In this document: positions 1 through 10,100 of the stretch, in pieces
Numbering within the stretch: position 1 is the stretch's first letter
Layout: every line of letters begins with the position of its first letter
Assembly: GCA_905250885.1 (NCBI GenBank)
Contig: CAJNOQ010002640.1
Span: 1-23,323, forward strand
Length of the DNA: 23,323 nt
Origin: Didymodactylos carnosus
Lineage: Eukaryota; Rotifera; Eurotatoria; Philodinida; Philodinidae
Direction: 5' to 3'
Notes under the pieces: generated by a model
What the model saw: only the letters and a program-made list of their open reading frames with translations
Database searches by the model: none
Told to the model about the DNA's origin: nothing
Position numbers and translations under genes: made by a program

Positions 1-2854
1 AGATAATTTAAAGTCTTGGCTATCTAACCGCAAAAAGCAGAAGTCTCTATCGCTTTTCGTTCTTCAGTTATTCAAAAACCACTGACCGGCATATGAAAAT
101 CCATCAGAAGTGAACCTATTGGAAGTAAAATAAATAAAAAATCTAAAACTTTTTCAGTGGTGTGACATCTTTCGCAAAATATCTTCGCAGGGTGCACCAC
201 CTGCAGGTGGCTCTGGAACAATAATTTTTCTTATTACCCCAACATTTTTCTTTCGACTAGTGAAAACCGCAGCTCCGTAGCTACATCCTAGAAAAAGTTG
301 TTAAACAAATGACCATGGTATTTCTTTTTTGAAATGGATAATAGTAACTGTTACTAACTTTTCTAAGTCATATTAACAGGAATAATTAACAATGAATAAA
401 CAGCTGATAGCACGAGATGAGCTTTCTAGCTTAATAACATCATTGTCCGGGGTTTATCTTCATGATAATCACGCTATAATTTCACTAACTGTGGACCATT
501 TTTTCATTTGACAGTTAGTAAAATAAAGTGCTCACGATGTGAGTAAACAGATCATAATGACAGGGTAAATGACAAGGCAGGTTTTGAGTTTTGTATTTTC
601 CATCTGTTTAAAAAAATATTCACTGAATACTACACACAAAATACGTACTACAGAATATTACATAATAACATAAGAAAATTGTAAAAACAAACACGGTAGA
701 TGGCTTAGGTAGATATCGATTTAATTGTTTTTCTGTTATTGAGCTAGGTGTTAATTCTTCGTAATAACACGGTCATGATCCCTCCAAATACTTGCACATG
801 AAGTGCATCTCATTCATAAGCAAATAGCAAAATCCGCTAATTGCTTCTTTTAAAAAGTCGTAAAACAGTGAATATATAGAATTAGAGTTATGTTACTTTT
901 GTAAATAATAACTAAGAAAGTTCGATGTTGCATGTTAGCCCCAACTCGATATTCAAATAACATAGTCTCGTTTCTTTAAGAAATTTATAGATGAAAGAAA
1001 ATATAAACAAGAAAAATTAGACAATTGTTTGAAGTTCCTTTAGTGTGTACGATATCATAGTTTCGCGCTAACAGACAAAACAACTGCAGAAAACTATTAA
1101 AAAATATTTATAGTTTAGTCTGGAATATATTTTGAAATGTGCTTCAATACAACATTTTGGACCTTCCCAACCAGTTGTTCGAGGGGTACTTCGAGTGCTC
1201 CGAAATTTGCTTTCGATGAGCCTTTGCCGAGGGCTCAAGTCCTCGGAAAATGGCACTTCGGACTCTTGATATAAACCTTCTTATATCTTATAGCCCTGAT
1301 TATTACTGAATATTTCAGTCGTTTTCTTCAGACGACAACCCTACATAAAACATCTATCGAATGTAAGAATATCTAATTCGAAACATAAAGTTACAGAAGC
1401 AAATGCTATAATAACATGTTAGCAAATAGCACAATCAAAATAAATGACAGAAAACAAAGTAATCCAATAAAGAAATCGCTATGCGTTTTGCATATACGTA
1501 TCTAAGATCCCAATAAATCAATTTACACTTGCCTGTAGCACTTTCAACAAATGTCCTTGTTCCGTCCGCTTTTTCATAAAAATTCACAAAATTCACTCAC
1601 CCTGTATATCTTTCAAGAGCTACAAAATCCATTATATGTGATTTTTTCAAGAGGAAACAATCGTACTCCGTCACTCCGTGGAGTGCCGAAGTGGTCGGAG
1701 TGGATCGAAGTGGCTTGGTAACATGAATAAGTTTTCAATTTTTACAGTATGAAGAGCCAAATGGATTTTGACTGATTTCAGTACTTTAGGGTTTTGAACG
1801 ACGTTTTGTCCGATGGCTAATTCGGAATAATTTTAAAAGTGCCGAAAATAGGGATTTCAGAAAACCAAAGTTTTTCACCCACCCATTTACATAAAATAAT
1901 TTATTTTTGATTTTTTCTTTTGTGCGTCTGCTCAGGCCCGAATTACTTTTTATGTGGAAAGATAGAGAAGTGTTCGCACATCAAACGGAGACGGACCTTT
2001 CAGCAACATTTTTTCGCGAAACAGCATTCAATTTTTGTAAAAAGGCACGACGAAATGTCTTTCTCGTTCCACCGTTAATTTTGTTGGTATGCGACCTTTT
2101 GTAAATTGAGTGCTGATTCATGAAAAGGTATCCCACAGAGTGGGACGGCGTCTCGTTTTGTTCAGAAATGTGTGCTCTACACGATTGGATTATTTATAAA
2201 GAATTTCTGGGCCGTATATCGGAATTTGGTTTTCTGACATGTTAGTTTTCTAGAGATCCTGGCCTTAGAAATTTTGATAAAACCTTCACATACACCACAT
2301 CGGCTTGGAAATTTGTTGGGCTATTTAAAGCTTTTTTCAGATTTTTTTCTGCCTGTTATTTAGAGGAGAAATAAATAAAACACATCGTTTCTATAATGTT
2401 GTCCAGTAATCCAGGTGAAAATGATGATATTTCTCTAGTATTTTGACAATTCCTATATGAGCATAGTTTCAGAAAGCTTATTTATAAGCTCATTTTGTAG
2501 TGTATGGAATTAGCTACCTGTTTGTATATGAGTTCTTGTCAAATGATTCTGAAATTATATGGAAACTTTGAGGAACAAAGTGGGCAACCATTGTTCAAGT
2601 GGTGACGAAAAATGAGAAGAAAGTTTATTTTCAAGGAGACTAGATCTTTTGAGTGTGTGCAGTGCTGGTAAGTAAAAACGTATTTGCCATCATTTTCACT
2701 CAAAATCATATTGAGCCATTTTCTTACAGAAACCGTTTCCCGTCCTTTCTTCATAAACAAACAGCGTGTTGATTGTTAACTAATAAAAATACTCGTTCAT
2801 GATCGAACAGATTAACGCGAGTAGTATTACTAATTTTGAAATGAGTAAACGGGA
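1..2854. other. Gene-free flank, part 1
   Basis: Apart from the repeat at 1173-1282, I see only short open frames without family resemblance. The first 60 bases share GTCTTGGCTAT, CCGCAA and GTCTCTAT with 15537-15580, so a further dispersed repeat probably begins here. Confidence 0.5.
1173..1282. repeat. Second copy of the CTCGAGGG-type repeat
   Basis: Shares the cores CGAGGGCTC, AAATGGCACTTCGGAC and GATATAA with 23010-23086. Short open frames across it have no recognisable product. Confidence 0.6.
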
Positions 2855-3123
2855 TTAAAAATGAAAAGCTTTTTTGTACATAATGGGAAAAACTTCAGGA
2901 CAGTTGATGGGTAAGTGTGTTTTTAGTGTAATGTCGAAAGCATTTAGACATGATGGCGGAGCCTTAAAATTGAGTCGCGCTTCTAGTTTTGCTAGCTGAG
3001 CTTTTAGTTCATCACGTCTTTCTGTGAAGTCAAGTATCAGTCGAATATTCTCATCTTTGCCTTCCATTCAGGAGGATCGTCATCAAGAGACCACGGTGTT
3101 TTTTCAGTGCATGATGTATCCAT
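2855..3123 (-). pseudogene. Frameshifted coiled-coil-like open frame, unrecognised
   Basis: From an ATG at 3123 the frame reads MDTSCTEKTPWSLDDDPPEW and then shifts near 3060. In the new frame it continues with DENIRLILDFTERRDELKAQ and LAKLEARLN, a heptad-like charged helix. The compositional continuity across the shift suggests one broken coding segment, or an exon of an unseen gene. No family recognised and no strong splice sites seen. Confidence 0.3.
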
Positions 3124-3534
3124 GAGGATTTTTAAACAGAGCAATCGCCGATATATTACCATAAAGTAATTATTATAATATGTGATATGCATAAATTTCG
3201 CGATATCCTACTGGTTATCACGCTATTGATGAATACGGCGATAAGGTGCACTGGTTTTTTTATTGTGTTTTAACGCAATCTCAAGCCTATCGCGATATAA
3301 ACACAAATTAACGTGATACTTTTAAAAAATATTTAAATACAGACAGGAAACACCATAACTAGATTAAAATAAAGCAGGAAAACGATAAAAAACGTAATTA
3401 TTCTAATCATTTTTTAAGGATTAATTTTTTACTAATTTTTATTTTTTAAGTTCAAGTGTCTCTTCGTACACGCACCATGCTTTATTTTTCTTGTCTATTT
3501 CGACTGAAGAATGATGAATCATTGTCAAAAAGTT
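3124..3534. other. AT-rich spacer
   Basis: Contains scattered GCGATA and CGATATC motifs (3199-3300) reminiscent of the arms at 5047-5326, but no alignable repeat and no gene. Confidence 0.45.
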
Positions 3535-3900
3535 TTAACCGAGAGCTTTTTCACCAAAGTATAGGACTTTCCTTTTTTTAACAAGAAACAAGTCCACTAA
3601 TAAACTCTCTTTTATTACTCGTTTTGTTGCCTTAGATTCAATCGCCAACACTTTTGGTTACAGATTTTTCTCTGGTTTACAGATTCCTCGACTAGTCTGA
3701 TCAATATATCTTCCATTACAATCATAACAGTCATATCCATAGACCACTCTTTTTGAATCTTTATTTTTCTATCTAAATACTTACTTATCACATTACTTAT
3801 TAACAAAGTCAAAAGAATCCTTCAAATAAGTATCAGCCTCTGACATTGCTGGTAATAATAAGTTGACCAAATATTTAGCCCTGTTGTGATTATAAGCACT
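3535..3900 (-). pseudogene. Penelope-like retroelement remnant, copy A
   Basis: Two pieces in different frames. First, 3793-3900 reads YNHNRAKYLVNLLLP and TYLKDSFDFVNK then a stop, resembling the RT region of Penelope-like elements before the catalytic motifs. Then 3535-3777 reads RVVYGYDCYDCNGRYIDQTS, an in-frame stop, and VLAIESKATKRVIKESLL, which resembles a GIY-YIG nuclease core and its C-terminal end. Most of RT and the middle of the nuclease are missing, and YIG has become YID. Not functional. Confidence 0.78.
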
Positions 3901-3976
3901 ATAACTAGAAATAATGGAACGAACAGGAAGATTACATAGTGCATCTCAGATAGGAAGTAAGCGTCTGGTTTACCTG

Positions 3977-4007
3977 ATTATAATCACAACACAGCTAAAT
4001 ATTGCCA
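3977..4007 (+). repeat. Inverted fragment of the same Penelope-like RT segment
   Basis: TTATAATCACAACACAGCTA and onward (plus strand) matches the minus-strand start of copy A (3867-3894) and still reads YNHNTAKY. The two pieces face each other about 85 bases apart. Confidence 0.65.
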
Positions 4008-4009
4008 AC

Positions 4010-4638
4010 ATGGGTCCGATTTTCTACTTAATGCTTTTCGCTGTTTGGAAGGTTTGTCTCTGAGAACTTCATGAATGTCAATGGGGTGATGTCTCTTTTC
4101 CCCCCACACAAATTACACGAGTGTTTGTTTTTCTCCCAATGCATAGTAAGAAAAAAAAGGCAACCTCGAATGCAGTTGAGTCTAATTAGCTTAATGAGTT
4201 TAAACGATAATGAGCTCAAATCGTATGGTAGAGAGAGGAAGGCAACAAAATGAGGTATTTACTAACTAATTATCTCTAGAGCGTACTTAGCAGTCAATTA
4301 TTATTAAAACTTTATGTATTTGAATCGAGTCTTGGGAAAGACAGACACTTTCATGGGGCTGTTCGCATTTCGGATCTGGTTAAAAATATCGTTCTTGTTT
4401 TAGAATAAATCTATTAATATATATACATTAACAGATTTACTCAGAAACAAGAACGGTTTACATAAGCTTCCACATCTTCAAACAACTAACATAAAAAACT
4501 ATGTTTTCTAGTTAATGAAAAACAAAATTTCTCAAGAACTAAAACGAGCTGAAAAACAGGAATGAATGAAAAACTCTTTTTTTTTTTTAAAAAACAGAAA
4601 TTCACTTCTTCAGGTTTCAAAGAATTCACCGGAGTTCT
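4010..4638. other. Spacer between the two Penelope-like remnants
   Basis: No gene seen. Overlapping short open frames on both strands at 4028-4253 mirror each other and resemble no family. A T10 A6 run lies at about 4579-4594. Confidence 0.45.
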
Positions 4639-4861
4639 TCAACGAATTTTACCAATATACCGACTAGTCTGACCAATATACCTTCCATCACAGTCATAAC
4701 AGTCATATCCATAGACCACTCTTTTTGAATCTTTATTTTTCTATCTAAATACTTACTTATCACATTACTTATTAACAAAGTCAAAAGAATCCTTCAAATA
4801 TGTATCAGCCTCTGACATTGCTGGTAATAATAAGTTGACCAAATATTTAGCCATGTTGTGA
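4639..4861 (-). pseudogene. Penelope-like retroelement remnant, copy B
   Basis: 4661-4861 matches 3689-3889 over 201 bases with six substitutions and no gaps. It keeps the same RT stub (KYLVNLLLP, KDSFDFVNK) joined to the same nuclease start. Here the nuclease motif is intact, VVYGYDCYDCDGRYIGQTSR, before the frame leaves homology and stops at 4639. Not functional. Confidence 0.78.
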
Positions 4862-5046
4862 ATGAACATAACCATAAACTGACTCTTTTTATCCCACATA
4901 ACTCTATGTGTATTTCATAGGTTAATAAAGGAATAATGTTTTGAAACATAACGGTTAAGTATCTTTGAAGAAGTAATCAGATCAATTAGAAAAGAGAACA
5001 GATAAATATCTTGCGGTCGGTATAGCGTTCTATTATCGATAATCGT

Positions 5047-5326
5047 TCTACGAGAATATTTTCGATACATTTATCGCGATAAGTGCTTGCTTTATTGAGG
5101 CCGCCACGGACTTTTTGCAGTTACCGCCATAATTACTCTATCGTGACAAAATAGCCCATTACCTCGATACGAATTGTTTATCAATAACTCGCGATAATAA
5201 AGTTATGGCAATAAAAAGGTTACTTTGTCCGATAAATTATTTATCTCGATAACTGCAAAAACTCTGTGACGGCCTCGATGAAACAAGCACTTATCGCGAT
5301 AAATGTATCGAAAATGCCCTCATGAG
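5047..5326. mobile_element. MITE-like element with about 80-bp terminal inverted repeats
   Basis: Core arms 5058-5126 and 5247-5315 are both 69 bases and pair without gaps, sharing ATTTTCGATACATTTATCGC and TTTTTGCAGTTA. The match extends outward to about 5047 and 5326 through transition differences. The arms contain the palindrome TTATCGCGATAA. No open frame. Superfamily unknown; target duplication not clear. Confidence 0.8.
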
Positions 5327-6371
5327 TATTCTTTACTCTGGTTTTAGATTATTGTTCGCAAATCTATTCGGTTTCCTTCTTTCTTCTCTATTAGCTGCTG
5401 CTTTTGAAATAGTGATTGAAACCATTGAAAATCGTATTTATTAAATACTTGAGCAATAAATGGTTAAAAGAATTTTGAAAAACGGACATTCAGATCAGAG
5501 ATCGTCGTGGAACGAGAATTCTATGGGGTACAATGGGATGAGACGAAAATTTTCAAATTATCCATGAAAGGGATAGGCCAGGATGAGCTAGCTGTAAGAC
5601 GCTGCGGGATAGAGTGCAAGTTTTCAGACTGTGTACGAGATGGGACTAAAATTTAACCCCATCGAATTTCGGTAAAACAACTGATTCTTTGCTGTGAATG
5701 TCTTTTATTGTTTTCTAATTTATTATTATTTTTACTTTTTTTGTTAGTGGGTAGTGTATCGTTCTCCTAAGCAGATCTTGTGACGCCTGAACATAATATA
5801 ATGTAATGTGGAAAAGCAGATTTTAACAGTATCATATGTCGTAAATTTTATGAGACTAGTAATAATACATTTGAGTGTTGTATGCTGTTTCGTCATGTAA
5901 ATATTATTTACAGTTTACGTTATACTGGTAAATCAATATTTGCATAGGATTGTGCAAGTGGATAACAAGATAATGTGCTTTTCCATTTTGGAATATTCTC
6001 TAACCATACGGTCTAAAAATAAATGAAGAATTCAATTAGAATAATCAAATGATGAAAAAAGTCAAAACATGAGCATGAAGGGTTTTCTTTTTTGACTTTT
6101 CCTGCTGCTAATTGGTCCGGACTAATCGAGTTCCATAGAGGAAAACCAAAAGTTTTCTATGCAATCATGTTTTCGTGTTTTTCACCAGAAAATTTCAATT
6201 CGTTCTTCGAAATAACCGCCAAAAACTGTGTGAGAGCATGTAGTTTTTGGATAACTTCATTTTTTAGTGCAATTATCAGTTTTTCTGTTCAGAAAATCTC
6301 GAACAGATTCTAATCACATATGTTAACATGGAAGTACTAGATAAAAATTCCCGATTTCTAGTATATGTCTG
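5327..6371. other. 3' flank of the IDE gene
   Basis: No intact gene. A TTTATT at 5704-5709 would read AATAAA on the gene strand, but it is 660 bases beyond the stop and only a weak poly(A) candidate. A short open frame at 6092-6313 (plus) is unrecognised. Confidence 0.4.
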
Positions 6372-7163
6372 CTAATTTTGAGATAATAAGTAAATACAGT
6401 TAAAACTAAAATTATTTACTTCAGGCAACGTTAATTGTTTTTCATTTTTCATTATATTTTCAATCATTATTTCATTTGTTGATTCAGTTTGATTCATTGG
6501 TGCGTCCAATGCTTTAGCAATTGGTAAATTACAAATAACTGGTTCTACTGTTAATTTTTCAATGGGTGTAGCAATTGTTTTTGATGTGATACTTAGTTGT
6601 CGTTGTAATGTTCGAATTCTAGTTCCATCGTCTTTCGACATTGGTGTTGATGGTGTTATTGGTGGTGACATGATACTTTGTTGTCGTTGTAATGTTCGAA
6701 TTCTTGTTCCATCGTCTTTTGATATTGGTGTTGAGGGTGTTATTGGTGGTGATATGATATTTTGTTGTCGCTGTAATGTTCGAATTATTTTTGCATCACC
6801 ATTCGACATTGGTGTTGATGCTATGATTGATGGTGATGTGAGTACAGGAGTCGGAGTCGTTGGCTCTTGGATTATTTCGGCGGCGACTAATGGCGATGGT
6901 ACTACATGTACAGCTAATTTACGACGATGAACGGAATTTGGTGCTATATAATGATCATAAAATTTTAATAAATCTTGACGCTCTAATGTGGCTATGATGT
7001 CTGTTTGTAACTGTGAACGATTAAAGCAATATTGATGTTTGACTATTTCATTAAACCATAGTATACCTTGTTCGGACATACTTTTTGATATTTCAAGTTT
7101 TTTTATTATATAACCTTCACGTTGTTTACAATAAATATCGTCGGACATTGTGGTTATATATTC
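6372..7163 (-). CDS. IDE: IDE exon 22 (end of last domain plus repeat tail)
   Basis: Opens after a TTTCAG acceptor with EYITTMSDDIY and closes the M16 fold with FYDHYIAPNSVHRRKLAVHV (human APRRHKVSVHV). Residues 948-1031 are three 28-residue repeats. A stretch IENIMKNEKQLTLPE near the end resembles the human C-terminal VIQNMTEFKRGLPLFP. The frame then runs 15 more codons to TAG. A GTAAAT sequence directly after LPE could instead be a donor to an unseen last exon at lower coordinates. Confidence 0.8.
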   Translation of the reverse strand, partial: EYITTMSDDIYCKQREGYIIKKLEISKSMSEQGILWFNEIVKHQYCFNRSQLQTDIIATLERQDLLKFYDHYIAPNSVHRRKLAVHVVPSPLVAAEIIQEPTTPTPVLTSPSIIASTPMSNGDAKIIRTLQRQQNIISPPITPSTPISKDDGTRIRTLQRQQSIMSPPITPSTPMSKDDGTRIRTLQRQLSITSKTIATPIEKLTVEPVICNLPIAKALDAPMNQTESTNEIMIENIMKNEKQLTLPEVNNFSFNCIYLLSQN

Positions 7164-10100
7164 CTGAAAGCATGATGATGATCAGAACAGAAAGTATCAA
7201 ACATATGATGGCTATGCAATTTATTTATATGATATTGACAGAATACATACTCTTATTGAATCAATATACGTCTCAATTCTTAAATTAACATAATCTAATT
7301 TCAACGATGATTGTATTGTAATATAAAAACCTTGAGAATTACCAGAATCAGATCGCTCATAACCACTGAACACAACATAACCTAATTGTTCTTTTGTACG
7401 TAATTGATCACCACATGACTCTTTGACCAAATGACAAAATAATTCCATTATTGCATTATTTTTTAATGTTTGTTCAAAACATTGTAAATATATTTCAATA
7501 GCACAGATTTGATGCGCATCATTCGTCTGTTTATAGGCATAATTGCATCCTTTAATAAAAAGAAATGGGACATGAACTGTTTTGAAATATAAGAAACTCA
7601 TTCCCGGTAACCAGTTTTTGATGTAAATTAAAGGGTTCTGTTTTTACAGCTCTAAGGGAAAAAAAGTCTCCTAGAATAATTGACTGCAAATGGTGTATCT
7701 TATCAATTTCCTGTCGTCCAAACATTTTTTTCATTATTAATTTTATTCTATTTTCACGCATACTAAAAGTGTTCTCTCTATATTTCTATTCAAAGCTCAT
7801 TTTTCTTCATAATACTGCTGTACAGTGAGATCTTTATAAAACCAACAGAACACGTCTAGAATAGCTCAAATGTATAGTTAAGAGTCATTGCATGGTAGAG
7901 ATATTATATGTATATATTTTGAAGATCGATTTCCCCGTCTGATAGCTCTGGACATTTTGGCGCTCATATGCCAGCGATCAGTATTCATGTCAGGCTGTCA
8001 AACTGATTAGAACACACCAAGACCATAAAGCATATTTTCTACAAGTGTGCCTAAAATATATGACTGGCCAACAACGCCCACAATCGGTCGAAAAATTTCT
8101 GACTGAAAATATATGACCAGTCAGTCACATATTTTCCTAGTGTGTAAGTGTACAAGCTAAAAGCTTTTCCAGAAGCCTTAGCACTCCTAACGATAGAAGA
8201 GTGCTAAGGCTTCTGGAAAAACGTTCATAGCTCCCGAACCATGGATTTTCAAGATGTAAGCTTTCGAATTTATAGCAGATTCAACTTCGGTTTTGCTGTT
8301 TACTCGACCTCAAGTATTCATACTCAAATGTGAACTATTGATCTACTTCCTAGACCAAGATATAAATAAAAGAAATTTCACTTTTATATGGTTATCGTTT
8401 CAGCCTGTTTTTAGGGAATTTACGAAAAAGTAAATTCCGCCGGGAAACTTTTGGGGATCTTCCTAATATGTCGCTGCTATCTACTGTGCAAGTATGAACA
8501 AAAAACTCAGACATTGATTGAGCAACTTAGGTCGTCCCTAACGTGAAGTGGCTCTTAAAACTAATCCTTTCACTGATTTTCGTTCGATAAAAAGTGTAAA
8601 AAAACGGTCAAGCTTACATATGTTTTTCTTGAAATCTTTGAATGCTCCTACAAACTTTTTTCATCTTTTTATTTTCATTCGAATTGATAGTAAAGCAGCT
8701 TAGAGTGTATTCTGAACGCTTGAGTTATTTTGGACACAATCTGAAGTGATTTTTGATGAAAACTATATGTTTCGTGGTCGTCCCTTAAGGTGTTAATTGA
8801 ACAACAAATATTGCAACAACGCTCAGCGTTGTCGCTTAGATGCGTCTAGTCGCGTTTTGCGGTTACCAAAGATAAAGTGTATTGATGGATAGACTCAAGT
8901 AGCAAAAGTCTAATATCTCAACCATAAGCGCTAACTGCCTGGGGTTTGCGTAAATCGATAGTTGTTAGGTTACACACACTCCCAATTAGGGCCGTAAATT
9001 GCGGAGTGGGTGGGGGCTGGGGTGGGGTGTACATCCACTCCCAAAATAAAAATTTGTCTTTTCCTCCCAGTGGAAATTAAAATTTGTTTTCGTTAGTTTT
9101 GGTCGCACAGTGAAAAATTTTTTCTTACACTCCCCAAAAAGTTTTTCGCGCGCGAAGCTTTAAAAGTCGTTTACATCCGCCAAAGTTGATTTCCTATTTA
9201 CGGCCCTGCTCCCAATAGGAAAATTAACATACCTTCAGGTAAAATTAAAGAACGATGGTTCACCAACATTGTCGGAAATAATGGCTGGTAATATTGTTTA
9301 TTGTGGAATTGTTGTTGTATATTTGTCATATAATCAAGTGCTTGCTAAATAAATTTTAGTAAAAAAACAAGAAAAGGAAACGGAAGACAATTTACCAGAG
9401 TCTCTCTTTATTCGTTAAGATAAAATAGATTCCTGATAATCAAGAACTGAAGAGAATATCTTTTTATTTGTTTATTTATTTATTTAGTTGTAGAATTATG
9501 CTAGTCATTTACTTTTCCTTTCGCCTTATTGAAATTGTGTTCTTTTTTTCGCTCTCCTTTTGTTGTATCTATCTTTTTTGCTATTCTTCATTAGCTAGAC
9601 AGGACGATAATGGGGCTCTTTTGACTTGTCTCAGTTATAACTACTTATTTTATAAATTTTATTTATAGAACAAAAAAGTAACACATTAAAGTCAACATCC
9701 TATGACTCTTACACGCAAATATGGGATATATATTTCAGCAAATCATGCATACCTCTTTTGTTAAATTACCATACATTAGCGCTTCAATATAAAATCGACT
9801 TAACATCCGTGGTATGAATAGTTCTAAATCATGTACTGTTATACCTAATTAAAAAAAAGAAAAATCTAAACACACGTTTTTTCAAGGAGATCTGCAAGCA
9901 GCATAGAAATGATCAAAACATTTAGTAGTTGAGAGACAAAAAAAGAAACGTTTGCTGTTATTTGCACATTATGTTTTTTTATTTTCTCATTAACTAGATT
10001 AAGAGGGTTGATGTTTACATCTTTGCTCTGTTTGGGCTTTCTGAATTTTTCTTGAAAGTTTCAACCCACTTTATCCTAACGTACTTACCAGAGAACGAAC

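Noticed and set aside
3793..3900. A functional reverse transcriptase
   Set aside because: Only a short stretch before the catalytic motifs is present, followed by a stop and a large deletion.
6562..6930. Plus-strand 122-codon open frame rich in CRCNVRI-like repeats
   Set aside because: It is the antisense shadow of the in-frame 84-bp repeats in IDE exon 22; an 84-base period keeps both strands open.
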